Virus record (IMG/VR): IMGVR_UViG_3300038701_003367
Coordinates: 1-39,113 of that record
Length of the DNA stretch: 39,113 nucleotides
Direction: 5' to 3' (one strand)
DNA from: a virus
Shown: positions 7,023-12,612 of the stretch, piece by piece
Layout: the number at the start of each line of letters is the position of its first letter
Position numbering within the stretch: position 1 is the first letter of the stretch
Notes under the pieces: generated by a model
The model's database searches: none
What the model was told of the DNA's origin: nothing
What the model saw: the letters and a program-made list of their open reading frames with translations, nothing else
Translations under genes and position numbers: made by a program

Positions 7023-7156
7023 GGTGAACAGGCCGCCCCACGGGAGGGGGGATATAGACCAAAGGACATGGCCAGCCGAACGTGCGTGTAGGGAGTTGCA
7101 GGAAGTACCCTTCCAGGAGAGGCAATCCCCGCCCACTTGAGGGCGACCCATTCACC
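7023..7156 (-). ncRNA. Putative structured RNA, element 2, followed by U8
   Basis: On the minus strand, 7156-7141 (GGTGAATGGGTCGCCC) pairs over 16 positions with 7038-7023 (GGGCGGCCTGTTCACC); three pairs are G-U, valid only for a minus-strand RNA. Inside, 7129-7122 (GGGATTGC) pairs with 7099-7091 (GCAACTCCC, one bulge), enclosing hairpin GGAAG/CTTCC with loop GGTA (7114-7101). GCCC at 7144-7141 could alternatively pair with GGGC at 7134-7131, a possible switch. The outer stem is followed by TGC and T8 (7019-7012). No known RNA family recognised. Confidence 0.6.
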
Positions 7157-7164
7157 AAAAAAAC

Positions 7165-7237
7165 GACCGCGAAGCACCCCGCTCAACACCCAGTCAGGGG
7201 GGGATCGACCAAATGGAGTCAGCTGCACCCCGCGGTC
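7165..7237 (-). ncRNA. Putative structured RNA, element 1, bounded by U7 tracts
   Basis: On the minus strand GACCGCGGGG (7237-7228) pairs with CTTCGCGGTC (7174-7165) over 10 positions, two of them G-U. T7 lies directly 5' (7244-7238), and G then T7 (7163-7157) directly 3', so the 3' end looks like an intrinsic terminator with an unusually large apical region (53 nt). It abuts element 2 without a gap. Confidence 0.5.
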
Positions 7238-7292
7238 AAAAAAACGATTCAACTCTCATCCGCGTCATCCGCGAAATCTGCGGACAAAAAAA

Positions 7293-7532
7293 CTACGCCG
7301 CCGCCGACCCATTCCCCGCCGTCGCATCCGCCTCCCACACCGCACTCTCCAACACCGGACTCACCCGAAACCGCGTCCCCATCCGCTTCACGATCCGACC
7401 CGACACAACCGCCGCCTCCTTCACAAAACACCGCAAGCCATTCCGACCCACCGGCTCCAACCGCCCCACCGCAATCACCCTCGAACTCCCCAACGCCCCC
7501 ATCCCCATCAACCGACTACCAAGATCCGACAT
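7293..7532 (-). CDS. Hypothetical protein, 79 aa
   Basis: Begins MSDLGSRLMGMGALGSSRVI at ATG 7532, preceded by GGGGAGGATTTGGAT. It has a small beta-rich core (IVKRMGTRFRVSPVLESAVW) and ends in an Ala-rich tail. No family recognised. The stop TAG is immediately followed on the same strand by T7, and the next 280 bases hold the structured RNA region, so transcription may terminate or be processed there. Confidence 0.55.
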   Translation of the reverse strand: MSDLGSRLMGMGALGSSRVIAVGRLEPVGRNGLRCFVKEAAVVSGRIVKRMGTRFRVSPVLESAVWEADATAGNGSAAA

Positions 7533-7547
7533 ATCCAAATCCTCCCC

Positions 7548-7692
7548 ACGCGCCACGCGCGCTATCCCGTCATCCAGTCCAATTCCAACTCGAGCAAGGC
7601 GACCGCAGGTCGACGCGCGCCACCCTCTGCTTCCTCTGTGCCCTCTGTGGCCAACCTTCGTGTCCCTTCGTGCCCTTCGTGGTTCAAAATCC
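7548..7692 (+). repeat. Composite intergenic module
   Basis: CGCGCCACGCGCG, ATCC iteron, hairpin GCGACC-GCA-GGTCG, variant CCCTCTGCTTCCTCTGTG iteron, CTTCGTG iteron ending against the stop of the helix-turn-helix gene. Confidence 0.85.
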
Positions 7693-7697
7693 TCACT

Positions 7698-7949
7698 TCA
7701 CCCCTCCCCCAACGCCGCATGCCCCGCAGCCACCCAGGGATTCACCACCCGACGCTTCCCCTTCGGCGCCGCCACCTTCCCCAACGCCCGACGCACATCA
7801 CCCCCATCAAACAAAAGCCGACCCCGACTCCCCGCCGTCCGCCGATACGCCACCCCATGCCGATCCGCCCACGCCCGCACCGAAGCCGTCGTCCGGTAAT
7901 GCAACTTCACCCGAAGATCCCCCGCCGTATAAAAATCCAACTCCGACAT
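7698..7949 (-). CDS. Helix-turn-helix DNA-binding protein (excisionase/MerR-like)
   Basis: 83 residues. The middle (ASVRAWADRHGVAYRRTAGS followed by RGRLLFDGGDVRRAL) is the winged-helix plan of MerR-like/excisionase-type helix-turn-helix domains: a recognition helix, then a beta wing with Arg, then DVxxAL. Such small phage proteins act as excisionases or transcription regulators. Its start overlaps the stop of the preceding gene. Which role it has is inference; an excisionase encoded far from the integrase on the other strand would be unusual. Confidence 0.65.
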   Translation of the reverse strand: MSELDFYTAGDLRVKLHYRTTASVRAWADRHGVAYRRTAGSRGRLLFDGGDVRRALGKVAAPKGKRRVVNPWVAAGHAALGEG

Positions 7950-8179
7950 CACCCATCCCCCACCGGCTCATCAAACCCAGCCGTCTCCAACTCATCCAGC
8001 AACAACCCCCGCAACTTCTCCCCCACCACCGGCTGACCAAACGCCCCAAACGACAACGGATACCGCAAATGATCCACCACCAGTTCCTTCGACTGCTGAT
8101 CCATCCACGCCACGTCATGCCACAGCGCCAACACCAACAACTCCGAACCCCCAAGCCCACTCGACCGCAAACTACTCAT
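7949..8179 (-). CDS. Hypothetical protein, 76 aa
   Basis: Starts MSSLRSSGLGGSELLVLALW and continues HDVAWMDQQSKELVVDHLRY, an acidic helical small protein with no recognised family. The start codon sits inside the end of the upstream gene and the stop overlaps the helix-turn-helix gene start, giving a tight translational chain leftward from the repressor. Confidence 0.55.
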   Translation of the reverse strand: MSSLRSSGLGGSELLVLALWHDVAWMDQQSKELVVDHLRYPLSFGAFGQPVVGEKLRGLLLDELETAGFDEPVGDG

Positions 8180-8465
8180 CACCCGACCCCTTAGCCGTCA
8201 ACTTCGCATGCGCCTTACGTGCGATTTCCGCCATCAAACTCTTTTTCAGGTAATGCACATGCCCAGGCTTCTCATCTCCGAATCCAATCTCCTCAAGCGC
8301 TTCCGTCGCCTCCCGAATCGCCCCCACATTCGTAACACCTGCGTCCTTCAACGCCTTGTTCATCTCAACGAACCGCGCCGCATCCTCCGGGCGAATAAAC
8401 ATCGCCACCGGACCATCCGCACCGCGCACATGAAGCCCATTCCCCTCCAACACATACTCAGACAT
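8172..8465 (-). CDS. Hypothetical protein, 97 aa
   Basis: Starts MSEYVLEGNGLHVRGADGPV at ATG 8465, which overlaps the upstream TGA (TGATG); GGAAGGGGAGGGGAAC provides a purine-rich binding site. The C-terminal half is a charged helix (REATEALEEIGFGDE, HYLKKSLMAEIARKAHAKL). No family recognised. A longer reading upstream would only translate a CTTCGTG iteron, so it is not used. Confidence 0.6.
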   Translation of the reverse strand: MSEYVLEGNGLHVRGADGPVAMFIRPEDAARFVEMNKALKDAGVTNVGAIREATEALEEIGFGDEKPGHVHYLKKSLMAEIARKAHAKLTAKGSGDE

Positions 8466-8563
8466 CAGTTCCCCTCCCCTTCCTGTTCCTTCGTGCTCTT
8501 CGTGCCCTTCCTGGTGACACCCCCAAACACCGCCGCAAGCAAATCCCACTTCCGATCACCCAT
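8465..8563 (-). CDS. Very small protein, 32 aa, half made from an iteron
   Basis: MGDRKWDLLAAVFGGV then TRKGTKSTKEQEGEGN. The first half looks like a short amphipathic helix. The second half is the CTTCGTG iteron read in its Thr-Lys frame. Both ends overlap neighbours as TGATG (stop of the repressor at 8563, start of the next gene at 8465), so it is at least positioned to be translated and may serve to couple the two genes. Confidence 0.4.
   Translation of the reverse strand: MGDRKWDLLAAVFGGVTRKGTKSTKEQEGEGN
8494..8520 (+). repeat. CTTCGTG iteron in the 32-aa gene
   Basis: CTTCGTGCT/CTTCGTGCC/CTTCCTGGT, three units. Confidence 0.75.
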
Positions 8564-8961
8564 CACACAGCCTCCCGTGCATCCCGCGCCACACCAACCG
8601 CAGCGCCCACCCCCAAGGCATCCCCATTGCACTCCCCAGCATCAAGACAAGGTTGCGAAGCAACCGCGGACCCCGCGCACCGCGCGCCCTCTGTTTCCTC
8701 TGCGCCCTCTGTGGCTTCTTCCCCTTCAAGGTGCCCACCATCAAACACCAGCACATCCAGGCTCACCCCCAACGCCCCCGCCACACGCGCCACATTCCGC
8801 GTCTGCGCGAACTGACAATTCCCCGAGAACAGATTCCGAACACACGAAAAGCCCACCCCCGCTTCACCCGCCAACTTCTCAAACGACCAGCCCTTCCGCG
8901 ACAACGCCCCAGAAAGCCCCGCCCCAATCTCATCCGCCGTATGTACCCGAATAATCTCCAT
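8563..8961 (-). CDS. Xre/CI-like repressor with an in-frame repeat insertion
   Basis: 132 residues from ATG 8961. Residues of about 12-72 are a Cro/CI-type helix-turn-helix (LSRKGWSFEKLAGEAGVGFS, then VRNLFSGNCQ, then VARVAGALGVSLDVLVF). It is transcribed away from the + strand regulator at 9075 and faces a shared operator region, the layout of a lysogeny switch. Residues of about 81-105 (EEATEGAEETEG, then AVASQPCLD) are translated dispersed modules, and the remaining Val/Ala tail is low in complexity. No C-terminal peptidase domain is present, so LexA-like self-cleavage is not expected. The start is probably leaderless (see the promoter). Confidence 0.75.
   Translation of the reverse strand: MEIIRVHTADEIGAGLSGALSRKGWSFEKLAGEAGVGFSCVRNLFSGNCQFAQTRNVARVAGALGVSLDVLVFDGGHLEGEEATEGAEETEGARCAGSAVASQPCLDAGECNGDALGVGAAVGVARDAREAV
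8640..8718 (+). repeat. Module inside the repressor gene
   Basis: ATCAAGACAAG flank, hairpin GGTTGC-GAA-GCAACC, CCGCGCACCGCGC, CCCTCTG iteron. In-gene subtype (GACAAG flank). Confidence 0.85.
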
Positions 8962-8996
8962 GCCCAAGTTGTAACACGTTTCAACACGTCTGTCAA
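8961..8996 (-). promoter_or_regulatory. Promoter for the repressor, probably leaderless transcript
   Basis: On the minus strand a perfect -35 TTGACA (8996-8991) is followed by a 17-base spacer and a -10 TACAAC (8973-8968). The expected transcription start falls on the A of the ATG at 8961, so the repressor mRNA would have no leader, as for lambda CI from PRM. The operator candidate lies over its -10. Confidence 0.6.
8969..8984. promoter_or_regulatory. Candidate operator (imperfect dyad)
   Basis: TTGTAACACGTTTCAA is an imperfect palindrome (12 of 16 positions symmetric) that overlaps the -10 and spacer of the repressor promoter. Half-sites of the type AACACGT recur at 8983-8989 and 9033-9039. 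Confidence 0.45.
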
Positions 8997-9030
8997 CAAA
9001 AAAAATGCCTTATACAGGAAACGCCCTGTT

Positions 9031-9044
9031 AAAACACGTGTAAG
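9031..9044. promoter_or_regulatory. Second candidate operator (perfect ACACGTGT core)
   Basis: AAAACACGTGTAAG contains the perfect palindrome ACACGTGT (9034-9041). It lies where a weak promoter for the + strand regulator could run (TGTTAA at 9027-9032 and an AT-rich TGTAAA/TAAATA at 9049-9056), so binding would block the rightward gene. Confidence 0.4.
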
Positions 9045-9074
9045 TTGTTGTAAATAAAGGAGATAAGGTGTACC

Positions 9075-9518
9075 ATGATGGTGGAGAATGTGGTGATGCT
9101 CAAAGACCGGACAGACGAGAAAAGACGACTACGCGCGCAGCTTTACAAAGCATCCGCCTATCACAGCCTGCGCGAAATAGCCGAATCCGTCGGTTGCACC
9201 CCACAAAGTTTGTCCAATTTCAAACAGACCGGACAACTCGGCGCCGAATACTCCCGAAACCTCCTCAGATGGCTCGATAAACACGGCTACACGAAAGACG
9301 ACCAGACCGCCGAAGCCCCCAAGCCCTACGGCGACCCCTCAAACATCGTCGCCAACCGCCTCCAGGCACTCGTCGACACCCTCCGCGACCCCGACCTCCC
9401 CGACTCCACCAAGGTCCGCGCCTTCGCCTCCGAGATTACGCTCTTCCACGAAGAGCTCCAGCCCCTCATAGCCACGCTCGAAAAATCCCTGCAAAACCGC
9501 ACGAAAGAAGCATCCTGA
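9075..9518 (+). CDS. Helix-turn-helix regulator, divergent from the repressor
   Basis: 147 residues. A helix-turn-helix at about residues 28-62 (AYHSLREIAESVGCTPQSLS, then NFKQTGQLG) is followed by a helical C-terminal region (LQALVDTLRDPDLPDSTKVR, ITLFHEELQPL). AAAGGAG at 9056-9062 supports the start at 9075/9078. Opposite orientation to the CI-like gene suggests a Cro/antirepressor-like role or control of the lysogeny arm. The family cannot be named from sequence alone. Confidence 0.7.
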   Translation: MMVENVVMLKDRTDEKRRLRAQLYKASAYHSLREIAESVGCTPQSLSNFKQTGQLGAEYSRNLLRWLDKHGYTKDDQTAEAPKPYGDPSNIVANRLQALVDTLRDPDLPDSTKVRAFASEITLFHEELQPLIATLEKSLQNRTKEAS

Positions 9519-9591
9519 CTCCCAATTCGGCATGAAATCCCACCCTTTCACAGTTTCCTTCCCCAAGAAAACAGTTTAATATAGCAATACG

Positions 9592-9620
9592 ATGACAACG
9601 TAACACATTTACGATACAAT
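9592..9620 (+). promoter_or_regulatory. Promoter for the BamE-like membrane gene
   Basis: ATGACA (9592-9597), 17-base spacer, TACAAT (9615-9620): five of six matches in each box to the sigma70 consensus, in an AT-rich stretch (9519-9676) that contrasts with the GC-rich genome. AAAGGA at 9665 lies six bases before ATG 9677. Confidence 0.6.
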
Positions 9621-9676
9621 CAACGCACAAAAAGATTCTTACCCGCCCCATCATCCGCGCCAACAAAGGAATTCTT

Positions 9677-10414
9677 ATGTCCGACTTCAGAAAAGCATTC
9701 AACTGGGGCGCCGGAATCACCTGCGGCGTCATCGCCGCCATCCTCCTCCTCTTCATCCTCCTCCCCATCACCTGCAACGCCCTTCTCTACGACACCCAGG
9801 ACATGAACACCACCCTCGAAGAACAACAGATGCTCGAAGACATCACTACACTCACGATCATTCAGGAAAAAATCGATAATCTTCGTGGTGACGAGACCTA
9901 CGCTGAAATAGAAGCCAGCTTCGGCGACCCAACACACGCCATCGGCCAACACGTCACCACAGACGGCGACGCCATTCAGTCCTTCGCATGGAAAACCGCC
10001 GCCATGACATTCCAGATCGACTTCAAAAACATGCACCTCCACACCGCGCAAAGGCTCACCGAGATTCCCGCCGATGCCATCACCATGGAAACCTACCGCG
10101 ACCGCATCAGCCAAGACCTGCCCCCCTTCGAAACATCCCCCACCTACGCACCCGACCACACCGAACACTACGCCACCACCACCCCCGAAGAAATCCGCGC
10201 GGACTACAGCAAGACCTATGCAAAGATCCTTCCCGGCGACACCTACCAACACGTCGTCGACCTCCTCGGCGCGCCCCTCCCCAAGACCATGTCCGCCCAA
10301 CTCCCCGGCGGCATCCAGCGCACCACCTACACCTGGCCCCCGCCACACGACTTCCAGATCACCTTCGAAGACAACATCCTCACCCAAACCCCCGAACCAT
10401 GGCCCCAACACTAG
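9677..10414 (+). CDS. Membrane-anchored protein with two BamE/SmpA-like repeats
   Basis: 245 residues. A single N-terminal membrane helix at about residues 11-35 (VIAAILLLFILLPITC) leaves the rest outside the cytoplasm. Two similar modules follow: one around residues 62-115 (YAEIEASFGDPTHAIGQHV, then SFAWK, then FQIDF) and one around 178-236 (KILPGDTYQHVVDLLGAP, then YTWPPP, then FQITFEDN). The pattern gDtyxxVxxlLGaP then xWxxxxxxxxxxFxdn is that of the SmpA/OmlA/BamE beta-alpha fold. It has its own promoter and sits in the lysogeny arm beside the integrase, so it may be expressed from the prophage; superinfection exclusion or envelope modification is inference. Confidence 0.65.
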   Translation: MSDFRKAFNWGAGITCGVIAAILLLFILLPITCNALLYDTQDMNTTLEEQQMLEDITTLTIIQEKIDNLRGDETYAEIEASFGDPTHAIGQHVTTDGDAIQSFAWKTAAMTFQIDFKNMHLHTAQRLTEIPADAITMETYRDRISQDLPPFETSPTYAPDHTEHYATTTPEEIRADYSKTYAKILPGDTYQHVVDLLGAPLPKTMSAQLPGGIQRTTYTWPPPHDFQITFEDNILTQTPEPWPQH

Positions 10415-10448
10415 GCACCCCACCTTGCACCCCACACCCCGCCCCCAA

Positions 10449-10703
10449 GTTCAAGAATGCGCAGCATCACACCTCGTTCCCAAGCTGAAGCTTGGGAACG
10501 CAACTACCAAACGAAGTTCCACTTCGTTACCGCATCCAAGAGCAAGGCGACCGCAGGTCGACGCGCACCCCGCGCGCAGCGCGCCCTCTGTTCCCTCTAC
10601 GCCCTCTGCGGCCAACCCCACAAAGAGCAAGGCCGCCAAAGGCGGACGCGCTAACCGCGCCGCGCGCGCTTCGTGCCCCTTCCCGCCCTTCGTGGTGAAC
10701 CCC
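10449..10703 (+). repeat. Composite module cluster between two plus-strand genes
   Basis: Truncated GAATGC-GCA-GCAT hairpin; long hairpin GTTCCCAAGCT-GAA-GCTTGGGAAC (cut here for length into stem halves); AACGAAGT-TCC-ACTTCGTT; GCGACC-GCA-GGTCG; CCCTCTG iteron; GCCGCC-AAA-GGCGG; CTTCGTG iteron. Same orientation as elsewhere although the genes run the other way. Confidence 0.85.
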
Positions 10704-10704
10704 C

Positions 10705-11886
10705 ATGCGTGAACCCTCCCCCCACGCCATCTACCGCAAGATCAGCGACAAAACCATCCGCATCAACATCCGCCGCAAAGGCGGCGGATCCGACAAATGG
10801 ATCCTCTCCTTCACCCCACCCGGCATGCGCCAACAACGCATCGAAACCGGCACGGTCGACCTCCAACAAGCCATCACCATCGCCGAACGCATCGACTACC
10901 AGGCCGCCTACAACCAAGCCCTCGACCTCCAAGACCCCGCCGAAGCACTCACCGACGACCCCCGCCTCACCAAGCTCGCCCACTGGTACACCGACACCTG
11001 GCTCCCCAACCTCGGCCGCAAACCAGCCTCCATCGACGACATCGCCTACACCCTCGAAGAATTCATCCTCTGGGCCAAGACCCGCCACATCGGCCGCGTC
11101 TCCCAACTCTCCCCCATCAAGATCCAGGAATACACAAAATGGCTCCGGGAGAACACCGGCAACAGCGCCCGCACCATCGAAAAAAAACTATCCGCCATCC
11201 GCGCCGCCCTCAACGCCGCCCAAGAAATCGACATGATCCCCCAATCCCCGATCAGCAAATGGCGCATGCCCGAATTCACCGAAGCCGAGATCGACTTCCT
11301 CACCCCCGACCAACTCCGCGACCTCCTGATCGCCATCCAGCCCCACTGCGGCCCCCACTGGCCCGCCATCCAATTCATCGCCGCCACCGGCAACCGCCCC
11401 AGCGGCGCCCGCACCCTCCTCATCCGCCACATCGACCTCGACCGCCAAATCATCCACCGCCCCGAAGTCAAAGTAGACCGCCTCGCCACCTACCCCATCA
11501 ACACCCTCGCCATCCACGCCATCCACGCCGCCCTCGACCAACCCACACGCACCCACCGCCGCGACAGCCTCATCTTCCTCCACCCCAAGACCCGCCAGCC
11601 CTACGGCAAAAACACCCTCTACAACACCTTTACCCGCGCCATCACCGCCGCCGGCCTCACCGACCAATACAACTGGGTCAACCTCAAGACCCTCCGCCAC
11701 ACCTTCGGCCACATCAACGCCAACTACCCCATCCACAACGGCGCTCCCATGCCCCTCCCCATGCTCCAACAATGCATGGGCCACAGCGACATCAAGACCA
11801 CCATGAAATACATCAAACCCGCCGACGCCGCCCCCTACCTCCAAGGCTACGCCACCCTAATCACCCCCCAAACCCCAAACCAATAG
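10705..11886 (+). CDS. int: Tyrosine recombinase integrase
   Basis: 393 residues. The core-binding SAM-like domain is at about residues 86-175 (LTKLAHWYTDTWLPNL, TRHIGRVSQLSPIKIQEYTK). The catalytic domain is at about 195-375. Catalytic candidates are R231 (ATGNRPSGA), K328-x-x-R331 (NLKTLRHTF), H360 (CMGHSDIKTT) and nucleophile Y369. The usual HxxR box is KxxR here, a known variation. The Glu that usually follows the first Arg is Gly/Ala, which is atypical. It would integrate and excise the phage at an att site, likely the region just 3' of the gene. It is convergent with the late operon, with a hairpin terminator between. Confidence 0.9.
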   Translation: MREPSPHAIYRKISDKTIRINIRRKGGGSDKWILSFTPPGMRQQRIETGTVDLQQAITIAERIDYQAAYNQALDLQDPAEALTDDPRLTKLAHWYTDTWLPNLGRKPASIDDIAYTLEEFILWAKTRHIGRVSQLSPIKIQEYTKWLRENTGNSARTIEKKLSAIRAALNAAQEIDMIPQSPISKWRMPEFTEAEIDFLTPDQLRDLLIAIQPHCGPHWPAIQFIAATGNRPSGARTLLIRHIDLDRQIIHRPEVKVDRLATYPINTLAIHAIHAALDQPTRTHRRDSLIFLHPKTRQPYGKNTLYNTFTRAITAAGLTDQYNWVNLKTLRHTFGHINANYPIHNGAPMPLPMLQQCMGHSDIKTTMKYIKPADAAPYLQGYATLITPQTPNQ

Positions 11887-11965
11887 CCCCAATAGCACCC
11901 ACCCCCCAAACTCCCCGCCAATCCACCCACATCCCGAATCCTCTCTCCGGCACCATTCACAAAGA

Positions 11966-11998
11966 AAACCCCTGTAAGTCCCGTACTTACAGGGGTTT
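11966..11998. terminator. Bidirectional intrinsic terminator between integrase and late operon
   Basis: AAACCCCTGTAAGT (11966-11979), loop CCCGT, ACTTACAGGGGTTT (11985-11998): a perfect 14-base-pair stem followed by ATGTTTTC on the plus strand and preceded by A-rich sequence that gives T residues on the minus strand. The integrase and the late operon converge here. Confidence 0.85.
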
Positions 11999-12065
11999 AT
12001 GTTTTCAGTCCGCCAATAGCACAGATCGCAGATTGGCGGGGATTTACGCAGATCTGCGCGGTTTC

Positions 12066-12090
12066 GGTGCTGTCTGGTGCTGTCTGGTGC
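12066..12090. repeat. Tandem 10-bp repeat near the presumed attP
   Basis: TGTCTGGTGC is repeated twice (12071-12090) after a partial copy GGTGC (12066-12070). It lies between the integrase terminator and the last late gene, where attP and integrase arm-binding sites are commonly found. Confidence 0.5.
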
Positions 12091-12133
12091 TAATGAGTTT
12101 CAAAAGTGGCAAAATTCCTTAGCAAAATCAGCC

Positions 12134-12610
12134 CTACGTCTGCACAAGGAGCACATGCCAATCACCCGCATCGAAGAGAAGCAACGCCCGCTGAAAGTTC
12201 AACGCCACATCAGAACCCCCCGGACAAACCAGATTACCCGTCCCATCCTTCAGCGTGATCACGTCGCTACCGTCCGGACGCACCCACAGCAGATCCCCCT
12301 GGCTCCCGCCATTGATCGTGTCCAGGTCATCCGTAGAACCCGATTCGGCGGCCAAACGCATAAACGGCGGATCAGCAGTCACCACACCCGACGCGATTGT
12401 TGTCAGGGTAGCGCTCCCGATATTCAGAAACGACCCCAGCGTCACCCGTTCCGAGAACGTCGACGCATCATCATGCGTCACCGCCCCGCTATCGCTCGAG
12501 ACATTCCCGCCACCGACATCCAGATCCCCGTCCAACGTCAGATCCGTCGTCACATCCCCATTGATCGCCACGTCCTCGGTGAACGTCGTCGCCTTCAACT
12601 GATTCGTCAT
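12134..12610 (-). CDS. Distal tail/appendage protein, beta-rich
   Basis: 158 residues from ATG 12610 (MTNQLKATTFTEDVAINGDV). The first part is an L-D-G-D repeat stretch (TTDLTLDGDLDVGGGNVSSD) typical of trimeric beta-structured tail appendages. The rest (LWVRPDGSDVITLKDGTGN, then FDAGDWHVLLVQT) resembles C-terminal capping segments of tail fibres. It is the last gene of the late operon, where host-recognition proteins are usually found. The function is inferred from position and fold only. Confidence 0.6.
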   Translation of the reverse strand: MTNQLKATTFTEDVAINGDVTTDLTLDGDLDVGGGNVSSDSGAVTHDDASTFSERVTLGSFLNIGSATLTTIASGVVTADPPFMRLAAESGSTDDLDTINGGSQGDLLWVRPDGSDVITLKDGTGNLVCPGGSDVALNFQRALLLFDAGDWHVLLVQT

Positions 12611-12612
12611 CG

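Larger units (their letters stand above)
6868..7292. other. Non-coding stretch between 56-aa membrane gene and 79-aa gene
   Basis: From right to left: a T7 directly after the 7293 stop, a degenerate ATCCGCGTCATCCGCG iteron (7257-7284), structured RNA element 1, structured RNA element 2, then a repeat cluster (6886-6996). Open frames in this stretch have poor codon composition and are not called. Confidence 0.6.

Noticed and set aside
6998-7252. 84-codon minus-strand frame with protein-like look (SGVLRGRFFGEWVALKWAG)
   Set aside because: Codon third positions are not G/C-biased, it ends in poly-Phe from T8, and the long-range pairing in this region fits a structured RNA better. Kept only as a note.
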